The notes beneath the pieces are model-generated. The model saw only the letters and a program-made list of their open reading frames with translations. It was not told the origin of the DNA and did no database searches. A stretch of 63,296 nucleotides of DNA, taken from Intoshia linei (lineage: Eukaryota; Orthonectida; Rhopaluridae). Position numbers and translations under genes: made by a program. This document shows, in pieces, positions 25,401 through 34,963 of this stretch (within the stretch, counting starts at the first letter, position 1; each line of letters starts with the position of its first letter). Location of the stretch: contig LWCA01000067.1 of NCBI GenBank assembly GCA_001642005.1, positions 1 through 63,296 on the forward strand, in the 5' to 3' direction.

Positions 25401-26592
25401 TTGAGTCAAAAGTTATGGGCAGATTTATAAATGACTAAATAATTCTTTACCACACTGTATATTATATAATACATTTATTTTAAGCTCATTCGAAAAAATT
25501 TTTATGATACATGAATTGATCGAAAGAATTAAGTAAAGTTAATATTTCAAATATAAAAAAATTTAGTTTGTTCGTAATAAAGGGAGGGGTCGCGACTCGC
25601 GAGGTATAAAAGGTTGACAACCAATGATTTATATAGTAAAAGTATACAATATTAAGTATCTTAAAAATATCATTTTTTATAAGCAAACTTCACGTATTAA
25701 ATCATAATGCAATTATTCATAATGATATTATATATTTAATATTATTAATTATTTTAATAAAAGTTTTTATAATACAGGTACATATATTTACTGTGATAGT
25801 ATTGTACACGTAGTTCTTAAACTCCACGGACACCTTAATTGAGTCCAAAATTATCGCGCTCTACCCTTAAAAAAATTTTACGATGGACTCATTTACATTT
25901 AGTAGGGGGACACCAGTTAAGAAACTTTGCCATATTCAATACTAATTAAATCTAAATTAATAAAAAATGTTAAGTAAATATTAGGGTAAAATCCAGTTTA
26001 ACTAAATCTAAGCAGACATTTTAATTTATCACTCTTAGAAGTGGATTTTTCAGTCTAGGTTTAGTAAAAATTACTATCAAAGTAAACTACTACTACAATT
26101 AATTCATTCATTATTTAAATAAAATTGTCGAAAGGTTTGAAAAAAATACAAATATATAAAAATAACAAAATGAACCTTTGGTAAATTAGTTGGAATCATA
26201 TAATTATATACTGTATCAATAACTTCAAAACATATATGTTCTCCTTCTTTGTCGCAGTCTAACCAAAGAACCAACAAATGACATTTTTGAGCAATTGACG
26301 ATAGTGTTTGGGCTAGAGATCCATTATCAGTTGATTTAACTAGCACTGGAATATCAAACAATCCTAATCCATCATTTCTATCTCCTTTACTAAAGTCTAG
26401 CTGTGTCATGTGTCCAAATACAGATGTAAAATATACTCGCACTTTACAATTTGTTGGTGGGAAAAAAGAGTTAAATTCGTGTACTTTGGATTTTTTCACA
26501 AATTTTTTATTTATTTGACCGTCTTGACATAAAAATTTTGATATGGAGTCAGCAATCATTGGCTTTTCAGCCACCATTAATATAGAATACAT
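19430..26592 (-). CDS. TOP3B: DNA/RNA topoisomerase III-beta
   Basis: Type IA topoisomerase that passes DNA or RNA strands through a transient single-strand break; in animals it works with TDRD3 on mRNA and chromatin. Exons (minus strand): 26592-26176, 23507-23205, 21815-21401, 21360-20482, 20441-20213, 20165-20063, 19883-19730, 19566-19430. All phases agree, giving 878 residues (human 862). The start MYSILMVAEKP matches the family; an in-frame codon upstream is ignored. The Toprim acidic motif LDCDKEGEHICFE is at about 111-123, which favours TOP3B over TOP3A. The catalytic tyrosine is Tyr330 in GYISYPRTES. CPNC, CxxC and CRVC zinc-ribbon motifs follow, then a C-terminal RGG-rich RNA-binding tail from about residue 820. 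Three introns are 40, 40 and 47 nt. Intron 1 is 2.7 kb and holds an intact Tc1 element. The gene appears functional. Confidence 0.95.
21816..23204. other. TOP3B intron 2
   Basis: A 1389-bp intron without recognisable coding sequence. Near 21870-22360 the base composition is less AT-rich, with words such as CAGTGGAGTAGTGTCAGG and ACCACGGCCCTC that look like worn transposon DNA. No matching terminal repeats were found. Confidence 0.5.
23951..25421 (-). mobile_element. Tc1-like transposon with intact transposase
   Basis: The element sits in TOP3B intron 1, in the same orientation as the gene. Long inverted repeats of about 120 bp bound it: the left begins TGCCCATAACTTTTGACT at 23951, the right ends AGTCAAAAGTTATGGGCA at 25421. 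Inside both arms is ACACCCGTATTCTTA. The true tips may lie a little further out, since CAGTGTGG (minus strand) follows a TA near 25455. The transposase frame is unbroken, suggesting recent activity. The arms differ at only a few positions. Confidence 0.85.
24154..25167 (-). CDS. Tc1/mariner transposase, DD34E type
   Basis: The 337-residue transposase cuts and pastes its own element. The N-terminal part (about 1-110) is a paired-like double helix-turn-helix, with SGRPIK at 56-61 between the two halves. The catalytic triad is complete: Asp152 in LSDECKFNS, Asp242 in FQQDNNPKHT and Glu277 in DMNPIENLW. The second Asp and the Glu are separated by 34 residues, the Tc1 spacing. GGGSLMVWGCF lies between the first two. 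The length equals that of active Tc1 relatives and there is no stop or frameshift. It starts with ATG at 25167. It could still be active or be a source for the decayed copy near 28 kb, though the two are clearly different families. Confidence 0.95.
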   Translation of the reverse strand: MVKSTSDFKRGMIISYHKEGYSGWEIVKKIGVSQKTVSNIVKKFKETGATELLKRSGRPIKANSTLLHYIETETLNNSRISSRKMSKKVEEKLNTNVSYNSVRIYRNSLGIHAYKSISSPKLEPRHINSRFIKSKKWVFMAESTIKTIILSDECKFNSIHADGNVQIWKKPNESLFEKNMNFTKKFGGGSLMVWGCFSYTGIGKIHFIDKRMNAIDYCDILSRILFASVEKMGLDTYIFQQDNNPKHTLKLAKQFFQHHGIELLSWPSQSLDMNPIENLWYIIKSKIACAQPNNLQVLKTLIEKYWYETSNDICQKLGLSFKKRLKLYKAKGKHFET

Positions 26593-26806
26593 TTTGAATT
26601 TGTTAAATATATATTTGTAGTCAAGACGTAAATTTAATATCACCAAGTATTAATTTGTGATTCACAAATTGTGAATGCAAATTACATATTCTGAAAATTT
26701 TCAGATTCTGCGATTGTACGTCAAATAATATTTTTTTGAATTAAGTTGACTCTTTTACCTAGATTTAGGACGTTTTATCAAATATTATGTATATATGTAT
26801 ATTATT

Positions 26807-27262
26807 ACACATATTTTTTAACACGATTATTATAATCATGTTAGTTTTTATTACGATTTTCAGTAAAATTAATAATATCGCATTAAATCTTTCATCAACT
26901 CATGTAATGATTTAAATGTANNNNNNNNNNNNNNNNNNTTAATAGAATTAAGTGACTATTTTTTAAATTATTAATGTTTTTAATGTTTGCATAATAACTT
27001 GCAAATATAGGTATAATAATTAGTGGAATCAAAATCAAAATATTTTCATGGTTTTAATGCAGTGATTCCGTGTTCATATAGTATACGGAATCCGTACAAC
27101 GGAGCGCCATTTAAAAATATTTATTTTTACGACCCCAAGGGAAACGGTGCACATATTTTTTAACACGATTATTATAATCATGTTAGTTTTTATCACGATT
27201 TTCATTAAAATTAATAATATCGGATTAAATCTTTCATCAACTCATGTAATGATTTAAATGTA
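26807..27262. repeat. direct repeat of about 113 bp around an N gap
   Basis: 26807-26920 and 27150-27262 are nearly identical direct copies, starting CACATATTTTTTAACACGAT and ending GATTTAAATGTA. The first copy ends exactly at the run of N at 26921-26938. The few differences (for example TTATTACG/TTATCACG) are what two haplotypes or two reads would show. Confidence 0.9.
26921..26938. other. assembly gap (18 N)
   Basis: A run of 18 undetermined bases. Because the flank is duplicated just beyond it, the gap size is not reliable and the join may be an assembler artefact. Confidence 0.98.
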
Positions 27263-27848
27263 CATTTATTAATTGATATTTTCAGTATTTTAGCTATGCT
27301 AGAGTACATTCCATTTATTTATGTTTTAACAAAATTAATGAATTGCTCAAGCCAAGAATTTAAGCTGGGGATCGCCAGTGGGGATTAATCACGAAACATG
27401 AAATAGAATATTAAATAGATTAGAGCAGGGGTTCCCAAACTAATATATAAGTGGTTTTAGTAATATATTTTCTCAACGCCCCCCTAAAAAATTTTTCGAC
27501 TACGTCGTTTATATTTTAGTATTAATTATTAGGTAAGTGTTGAAATGTGGCATTTCATTGCCTTAAAGCTGTTAAAATTTAACGATTTTATTTACGTTAA
27601 CTCGTAGACCTTGTGAAAGAACATCTTCGAAATTTCAGAAAAATAGTAAAATTATTTGACGAGTTTTTAAAATATATTGGTTTTTGACCGTTCCAAATTA
27701 TTAGGTAAGTTATACAATTAATCACTTTAACTTAGTAATTGTTCTTACAAAACATAATTATAAATCACAAAATAACATTTAATGTTAAATAATTAAATTA
27801 AATCAAACTAATTACACAAACAACACTATAAAAAAAGAAATATATTAA

Positions 27849-28460
27849 TTAGTAATTGATGTAGTCACCTTGGTTTTCTACGATTTTCAGAAATCTATTG
27901 TCCATCGACCCGGTCAACATTTTTATTTGTACTGGGGTAATGGACTTTGCAACATCTACAATTGCACACCACAGGCCATTTGCGCTGGAATACTGAGTGT
28001 TGTTTGAATATACTACTCTTTTTATGATTGACCACATATTTTCAATGCAGTTGAGATCAGGAGACAAAGCCGACCAAACCATTAATTTTTTGTTTTTGAA
28101 ATGCTTTAATGCTAAAAAAGATTTTGTATCATTAGCTGAGTGACATGCTACATTGTCTTGCATAAAAAACTAGACCCCTTTTGAACTTTTGTGTCTGTCG
28201 AGAATACCATGGAAAGAAATTGTCCTTTAAAAACTGATATACGTGAACCTATCAACTCTAGCCCCTGCAGTGTGTCTAAATGGTCCAACAAGCTTATTAT
28301 CTACAATTGCCGCCCAAAACATGATACCTCCACCGCCTTGTTGCCTCCAAAGGCGGTATACCGGTCCCGACTCCTTACAAATCCAACCTCTCGCTCACCC
28401 ATCCGGTCCATCACGCAATTTCGTGAAGACTATTACCTTATCTCAAAACTTTGGTAATTT
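27849..28460 (-). pseudogene. decayed Tc1/mariner transposase
   Basis: The 3' part is open for 104 residues (28163-27849) and reads MQDNVACHSA, then SALSPDLNCIENMW: the second Asp and the Glu of a Tc1/mariner catalytic triad. Upstream (28460-28164) the same protein continues only in other frames, with WRQQGGGGIMFWAAIVDNK, the glycine-rich block that precedes the second Asp. At least one frameshift is needed. The region is markedly more GC-rich than its surroundings, which suggests a different origin from the intact Tc1 copy at 24-25 kb. Ends were not located. Confidence 0.85.
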
Positions 28461-29430
28461 TTGTTTTTTCGTCCTTTGTAAGGTCTTTTTTTGCCCATTA
28501 TTTATTTACCTAATAATTTGGAACATCAATTAATTAAAAAAGTTAATTAATTACTTTTTCTTTGACGATATACAAAATTTAAAAAACTTCTATCTCGTAA
28601 AAAATATTATAAGTTTAATTACTTAGCAAAAAAAAATTATCAATGTAAACAGTAAACCATAGTGTTCGGCGTCCCTAGGGATTAAAATGTATTTTTTAAT
28701 AAATTTTATTAATGGTGGGATAAAATTGAGATTTTTAAAATAATAGTGTAGCGGTCGCCTAGACTAGGATAATCAACATCTACAAACTCTAATAAATATT
28801 AAAAATTCTCCTATAAAACAAAATATAAACATATAAACACAATACAAAAAATAAACAAAAGTTGATCAAAATTTTTCTATATTTTATTTGAATCTCACGG
28901 ACCCCAGGCATATAACTTTGGACTCCAATTGTGAATTGTTTTAATGTATAAATTATTTATAAAAAATCATGAATGTGCACACTTTATATAAAGTGTGCTT
29001 ATAGGAAGTTTTCACTGTATTTGAAAATGAAAAATTGCGTAGTAATGAAAAAAACCCGAAGGAATGAATTATATAGATTTTCACCCATATTTCTTTATTA
29101 GAAATGTGTAGAGGTTCAATATACATTTTTTTGTTATTATAGCATCAATATTTACATTTGCAATTTTTATTTTACAAAATATATTAATCGAAATATTTGA
29201 AAAATATTGATTGATAATATATTAAAAATTATTTTTCATTCACAGACAAACAAAGCATATTATAGTAAGCATTCATAAGTAAGGATGATAAATTAAACAT
29301 TAGATTAAATTGTAAATCCCAAAATGAACACTTTAATAAAGTGTCATGTTAAATATCGGCAATCTAGGTTAAAAACTGGGAATAATCTATTCAGGTTAAA
29401 AAATTTCTATAATAAATTTAGAAAAATTAC
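28461..29430. other. repeat-rich stretch between mariner relic and ATG16
   Basis: An R1 fragment occupies about 29050-29290. A hAT-like fragment lies around 28750-28920 (GCGGTCGCCTAGAC; CACGGACCCC). The expected remaining WD40 exons of ATG16 are not visible. One frame at about 29286-29420 reads HDTLLKCSFWDLQ, which looks like a WD blade, but stops surround it. Confidence 0.5.
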
Positions 29431-31040
29431 GTTAGAATCAAAATCAACACACGTTACAGTTGCATTACATCCAATCAAATTGTTATTCAATGTAATATCA
29501 TCTTCAGTTACCTTCCAAACACGTGTTTTTTTATCATTGGAAGCAGTGGCCAGGAAACTCCCATCTTTTAGAAACGTTAAACTAAACTTTCAAATGTAAA
29601 ACAAATTTTATTAAATTGTATCAATGGTTAACATGAATCACGACGTAAAAAAATTAACCATGAATATAGCCCGTCCAGTGTCGATATTTGTATTGAAAAA
29701 GATATATATACTGTTGATATACTAAGAATTTAACACCATAGTATTTCATTTGACTAATATTTTTAGAGTTTCGATTGAAGTACCATTTAGAGAAAAATCA
29801 CCTCTAAGTCTTAGACTAAGACCTTCCCACCCATTTCTCATTAAAAAGTATATAACGTGGTTTCACACAAAATGAAATTTTGAATATTGAAAACAGCTTT
29901 TCCAGATTGATGCAGTATCGCTAATATAATTCCAAGAAATTAAAATGTGCATATCAAAAACCCCAATCTTGAAAAATTAAAAAAATGAAGCCGGAGACTT
30001 TAAAAAATAGCATAGCTAATACCTTATTTTCCAGTTAATATACAGTAAGTTTCTGAGATTGATATTTATTTTAATTTCTTCAGGAAAAAATCTCTTTTGA
30101 AATTTTTGTTTGTTCAAATTCTTAAAAAATCTTGACTCTTAGTTATTAAAAAAACTTTAACACAGACACAAACATTCAATTTTATATAGTAAGGATTAAG
30201 TAAAAAACCATAAATACCATACTAATTAATTCCATCCGAATGACAAGACTAAAAAAAATGTATTAAAAAGAAAAAAACCAAAACCTTGAAATATCGAACT
30301 TTATTAGGAATAGTATTTGTAACACTAAATTTTGATATATCAGGTTTGGTGATATCAACAGTATCTGAAGTAGCTTCAGCAATTTGAAATCTAATTTTTT
30401 CGCAAACATTATGTTCATTAAGTTCAATTTCTTTATTATACATGTCAATGGTTGAACTTTTATATTTTTTCAGTTGACAAACGATATCATTATTGAGTCT
30501 GGTTAAATCAATGCACTTTTCTTGTGATTTTTGAAGTTCCAAGACAGTAGAAGTTTGTTCATCCAGTAATTCTTCATTACTTCGCTTAATGGTTTTAATT
30601 TTTTGGTTCAATATAAAAATTTCATTTTTTAATTGAGAAATTTCTTCCTCTTTTCGATAACTTAACATTTCCTGACATTTTTTATCTTCAATCAATAGTT
30701 CATTTTTAGCTTTCAATTCTAAAATTTGGCTAATATTTGAACTTTTCATTCGATGAAGATTAGTCAATTCTTGTTGTTGTTCGTAATATTTTTGATTTGA
30801 TTGAAACGCTTGCTTATTAGTGTTTGCTGCACCCATATCCAGCTGGATTTGGTATTTCATGATATCTTTATTCTTTTCAGCCAATTCTTCAACCAATTTA
30901 TCGTTAAAATTGTCTGCTGCGTCTAATTTGGCGATTAATTCGTTGTATTCATTATAAATTGATTGAAATGGATTTTTTTCCATGCTATCTCGTAACAGTA
31001 GACTTTTTACAATTTCTTCAACAAAAATGGACTCTTCCAT
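29431..31040 (-). CDS. ATG16L1: ATG16-like autophagy protein, truncated in its WD40 domain
   Basis: ATG16 links the ATG12-ATG5 conjugate to membranes and sets where LC3/Atg8 is lipidated. Exons (minus strand): 31040-30285, 30248-30223 and 29581-29431; phases agree and give 311 residues. The start MEESIFVEEIV is chosen over an upstream in-frame codon. Residues about 30-60 (YNEYNELIAKLDAADNFNDK) resemble the ATG5-binding region. A long coiled coil runs to about 220 and includes QQELTNLHRMKS, matching the ATG16 dimerisation segment. The last two exons encode the first WD40 blade, with LATASNDKKTRVWKV. The middle exon is only 26 nt and follows a 36-nt intron. Six more blades are expected but no intact exon follows before TOP3B. 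So this is a truncated gene, or its 3' part is lost to the assembly. Yeast Atg16 naturally lacks WD40. Confidence 0.75.
29582..30222. other. ATG16 intron with R1 insertion
   Basis: This 641-bp intron splits the first WD40 blade after SCHSDGIN. About 29900-30195 is an R1 copy ending in ACAAACATTCAATTTTATAT, a slight variant of the usual terminus. The remainder is unremarkable. Confidence 0.6.
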
Positions 31041-31202
31041 TTTATTTTCAAAGTATATAAATTTAAATATATATTTGCACAATTTGTACAATTTGGATTA
31101 GTGTTCCATTTTCAGAATGTATATCTATATCGTTACTATATTAATTTAAATTAATGTTCATTTTAGTTGTCAGCATAATTTTGTAACGATAATAAATACA
31201 AC
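31041..31202. promoter_or_regulatory. shared head-to-head promoter region
   Basis: Only 162 bp separate the ATG16 start codon (minus) from the RPS25 start codon (plus), so both promoters and both 5' leaders must lie here. No TATA box or other element can be named with confidence. Confidence 0.5.
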
Positions 31203-31672
31203 ATGGTAGTTTTTAGTGTAATAATTTTATTTGATTAATAGGGAGCAAAAAAAAATCAACAAGCGACACAGAAAGCTGCAGCAAAGAAGAAACCTACCGC
31301 AAAAAAAACTACCGGTGGAAAGTCGAAAAAGAAGGTAAATTAATTATTTTTAACTCTTCAAATTTTTAATACATTTTGAAATAAAATTAGAGCTGGTCGA
31401 AAGGAAAAGTACGTGACAAGTTGGTAAATGCCCCTCTGGTTGTAGCCGATCAAATTGACAAACTTAAAAGCGATATTTCCAATTCTAAATTGATTTCCAT
31501 ATCAAGTGTTTCGGAACGATTCAAATTGAAGGGATCCGTTTCAAAAAGAATTATTAAAGAATTGCATTCTGAAGGTATGCAAATTTATATTTATTTAATA
31601 TTGTTTATAGGTAAAATTAGACAAGTTGTTCAACATTCAAAACAAATGGTATACACTAAAATTGCAGTATAA
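31203..31672 (+). CDS. RPS25: 40S ribosomal protein eS25
   Basis: A small-subunit ribosomal protein near the mRNA exit and tRNA E-site region. Exons: 31203-31205 (the ATG alone), 31242-31334, 31391-31574, 31611-31672; the three introns are 36, 56 and 36 nt. The product has 113 residues (human 125). It has a lysine-rich N-terminal tail (KKKPTAKKTTGG, then KSKKKSWSKGKVRDK), then the winged-helix core with SVSERFKLKGSVSKRIIKEL, and ends KQMVYTKIAV. The WSKGKVRDK and VSERFK-LKGS motifs are diagnostic. An intron directly after the start codon is typical of animal ribosomal protein genes. It is the only plus-strand host gene found here. Its 3' end faces the NEPRO-like gene 133 bp away. Confidence 0.95.
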
Positions 31673-31805
31673 TTAAAAATTTTGTATTTGTATTTTAAAA
31701 TTTATTTCCGATATTTACACCTTTTTTTCAACCTTATTTTTTTTGCAGAGTTTATTTAACATTTTTATGTTTCATAACAAATTTATTTTTACAAGTTACA
31801 AATGA

Positions 31806-34504
31806 CTATTTACGTTTTTTTTTTTTTGGTTTTGTTTGTTTTGATTTGGATTTTTTAGATCTTTTGGTTTTAGTTTCAATTAATGGTTCGTTTGGTATTA
31901 TGAATAAATCTAAATGTATTGTAAATGTATATTTCATGTTTTTTTACCCTTGCTAATAGGATCAAAAATTTGTAGGTTTTCCAATTTAATTGAATCTAAT
32001 ATTTGACTTGTCAGATTTTCTATTGCTACGTCGTTATCGTCTAATGTTTATTATTAATGCATCAAATGAAAATTATACATTAGAAGTGTGAATTTTATGG
32101 TGCAGGAACGGATAAAATCGTCATGCAGTTTTATGGCTAAACTGAAAAAAAAGAAGGTTTTGGAGAATTTAATTATTTCACAATTTGTTTTATTAGAATA
32201 GTTTCCAAATACAAAAAAATTGAATTGAATTGTACTTGAATTTGTGATTTCCAACTTTATATAAATTATAGTGTGAAAGTTTCACATAAACATTTAATTT
32301 TATATATATAGAGAAGTGTCAATTTTGGTACGATAATCAAGCAATGAAATTAGCACATTTTTTTTGTAAAGACTCATTAATTTTGAATGCAATATTAATG
32401 ATCCTTTGCACAATTGTACCTCTAGAACAGGGGTGAACAACGTGTATGCGGTCGTGGGCAATAAATCTGATCATAATGCAATATATCATTTTACTTCAAA
32501 TTGAAAAGTTAAAATGAGATTTTATTCATTGTCTAATTAAAATATTTTAATCAAAAAGTTACATTGTTGATTTTTCCCCAGTATCTCAAATGTCAGCGAA
32601 GGGCACACAAAATTAAGGCAGTCACTGATATATTTTTTTATGTCTTCCACTTTAATTATTAACAAATCGGTTTTTAATGGAACTTTTTTCTGTTGTCCAA
32701 TTAGTATTAATTATTTACACAAAAATTAATGATTAATGTTTTTTCAAATTTTTTTTAAATCAGATTTTTTCTTATTGAATCAGTCAGAAAAAATTATTGA
32801 TCTAAAAATTTGGTAAAATGGGATGTTTAAAAAAAATATTGGTAACAAGGGATTTGTTCCTTAAGGGTTGGTAAAATTTTGGTTTTTTCTTTTGAAATCA
32901 GATGGTAGTTTTTATTTTAAAACTTTGGTAAAAAGGGATTTCTTCCTTAAGGGTTGGTAAAATTTTGATTTTTTCTCATAAGATTATATTAAGTTGGATG
33001 ATTTAATGAAATATGTGAAAATTGTAGATTCGCCTACAATCATCTAAATTTTCGTATTCACATCTTGGGGTGACCAGTCACCCCCATGCGAAGCACTGCA
33101 TTAATCCTACTATTGCTATTTATTCCGATTCAGATAAATGACAAATATGGTGTTAATTTATATGAGTAAATTAAAAATTAATTTTAATTATAACTGGCTC
33201 ATCAAAATTTAAAGAAACTATTTTATTAGACTAAAATTTAGGTCCAGAGTAAATTTTTTGCGGACGTTGTATCAATGAGAAAAGTAGCATTGTGGCTGAA
33301 TTGGTGGAAACGTTATGCACCCCTGCTCTATAAAATGACCGCTATAAAATAAAACTGAAAGTTCCGCATTTTAATGAAAATGTGAATACTAATATAGTTT
33401 ACTGGGTCTTAATAACAGGTCACTGTATCGGATAGTTATAAAAAACTATCGATAATTTTGGTAATATAATTCAATCGTCTATTCATTAATAACGATAAAT
33501 AATAAACCTGGTAAATGTTGTTCAATTAAATCGGACTTGTAAGCATTTTCCGTGCTGGAATTATTAATTTCAGCTAAATACTGATTTGCACTATTAGAAT
33601 CATGAAAATAATTGCATGTTTTGTTCATCATATTATGAATATTTCTGGCAACGACAAAATCTTGAACGGTCATACATTTGAGATTGTTCTCTAAATGACA
33701 TAGAGGTAACAATGGTATTTTGAGACTAAGTGTAACCATTTTAAGAAATTTTGTAAAAAAACTAAGAGATGTCCTGATGGCAACAATCCATGCAGCATAT
33801 TGGCGAATTTTGTATAAAGGCATAAATTTAATAACAAAAGATTTTACATCTTTCGGATCATACTTATCGTTAGTACCGTCCGTGAATTTTTTTGCTATTT
33901 TAATAAAAAAATCCGATTCCTCAAAAGAATCTTGATACAATATATTGGTATAATCATAATTTCGTAAACTAAACCCTTTAGCATAATCCAAAACTTTTAA
34001 AATAATATTCTGATCTTGCACACTGTTTCTACATAAAGATTTAATGAAAGGTCTGGAAATGAGAATCAATGATCGAATTCGACTGGCAACATCCACAAAA
34101 TTTTTCAATATTTGAAATTCAGCAATATTGTGACATTGAATAAATAAATGTAAAGAATCGTATATTTTTTTCATTGAATTCAGGTAAATTTTTTTAGCTG
34201 ATGCACTACGTGAAGAATTACTACTAGTTTTACCCTTTTTTTTGCCTGATTTCTTTTTTTTTTTCTTTTTTGGTTTATTTAATATTAATAAATCTGTCAA
34301 TTTTTCTAAGCATTTTAAAATGTTGCAAATTTCGTAATTTTCAATATTATTATATTTTAATGTACATATTGCAGTGTGTCGGAATAAAAATTGAATATAT
34401 TCTTTCCATAGTACAAGATTTTTTTCATTTTTCAAAATTTCCTTTTTAGAAAAGCTTGGTGTATTTTCATACCCGTCATTGACTACATCCTTTGAATCAA
34501 TCAT
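31806..34504 (-). CDS. NEPRO/Rmp1-like nucleolar protein
   Basis: Exons (minus strand): 34504-33508, 32040-31948 and 31909-31806; phases agree and give 397 residues. The ATG at 34504 (MIDSKDVVND) is used; an upstream TTG is not. The N-terminal half resembles the NEPRO domain: the pattern NILKCLEKLTDLL, then AEFQILKNFVDVASRIRSL, matches human NEPRO (C3orf17) in order and spacing. NEPRO is nucleolar and is thought to be the animal Rmp1, a protein of RNase MRP. Between these blocks is a lysine run (PKKKKKKKSGKKKGK), and the C-terminus ends with another (KPKKKKRK), both likely nucleolar localisation signals. The first intron is 1467 bp and contains a hAT-like element; the second is 38 nt. The family call rests on short motifs only. 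Confidence 0.5.
32428..33325. mobile_element. hAT-like element, 898 bp, in NEPRO intron 1
   Basis: The ends are CAGGGGTGAACAACG and CGTTATGCACCCCTG, a good inverted pair. It is flanked by the 8-bp duplication CTCTAGAA/CTCTATAA (7 of 8). It has no transposase frame. About 32812-32985 inside it is a tandem pair of the TTCCTTAAGGGTTGGTAAAA unit, so at least one other repeat has inserted or expanded within it. Confidence 0.75.
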
Positions 34505-34963
34505 TGTAAACTTGTTTTTCAATTAGTTACAAAAATTAACAATTAAATTTCTTTTATTTTGTTACTAAAAATTACCAGTCTACAACAAATATTATTTGCT
34601 AATTACTCCAATTTTTACTACACTTCATTTTTACTTTTTCTTTGTGGAGCATTATTCACAATTAATTTATGCTATCAATAAATTGACAATTTTTATTAAA
34701 ATCTTTTGCGTGTGACGTTTACATAAATAACCATGTAGACCTCGTAAATTAATTACAAATGCATATATATAATTGTAATTGTTTTTTTAAATTTAATTAC
34801 ATTTAATTTTATCTTATTCTTTGTCTTCGTGTAAATGCATTTAAGCTTGACTGATTCTATTGAAAGTAATGGAAACATTAATTTTACATACAATATACTT
34901 TAATATGTGTGTGTAATTATTTAATGCAATAAAATCAAAAATTGGTAATTTAGGTTTATTGGT
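34505..34963. other. intergenic, nothing recognised
   Basis: 459 bp of AT-rich DNA between the NEPRO-like start codon and the SNX4 stop codon. It must hold the NEPRO promoter and the SNX4 3' end. No repeat or open frame of note. Confidence 0.6.

Larger units (their letters stand above)
23549..25622. mobile_element. possible older hAT-like element split by the Tc1 insertion
   Basis: At 23549-23590 the sequence TTCTCAACTGGTGGTTCGCGG followed by GGGAGTCGCAAA resembles a hAT end. At about 25575-25622 a related sequence appears inverted (GGGGTCGCGACTCGCGAGG, then GGTTGACAACC). The two lie either side of the Tc1 copy, so an older element may have been the landing site. No target duplication was found. 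Confidence 0.4.
26593..27848. other. intergenic, contains assembly gap and direct duplication
   Basis: The region upstream of TOP3B, expected to hold its promoter. It holds the 18-N gap (26921-26938) and a directly repeated block of about 113 bp on either side of it. From about 27428 there is a hAT-like end, CAGGGGTTCCCAAAC, followed by CAACGCCCCCC. No exon was recognised. Confidence 0.6.

Noticed and set aside
29324-29599. Plus-strand 91-codon frame
   Set aside because: It is antisense to the WD40 exon of ATG16, which has a clear blade motif and matching splice phases.
34223-34268. Homopolymer-like A/T run in the NEPRO exon as an assembly error
   Set aside because: The run encodes a lysine stretch and the frame is kept on both sides, so it is likely genuine.
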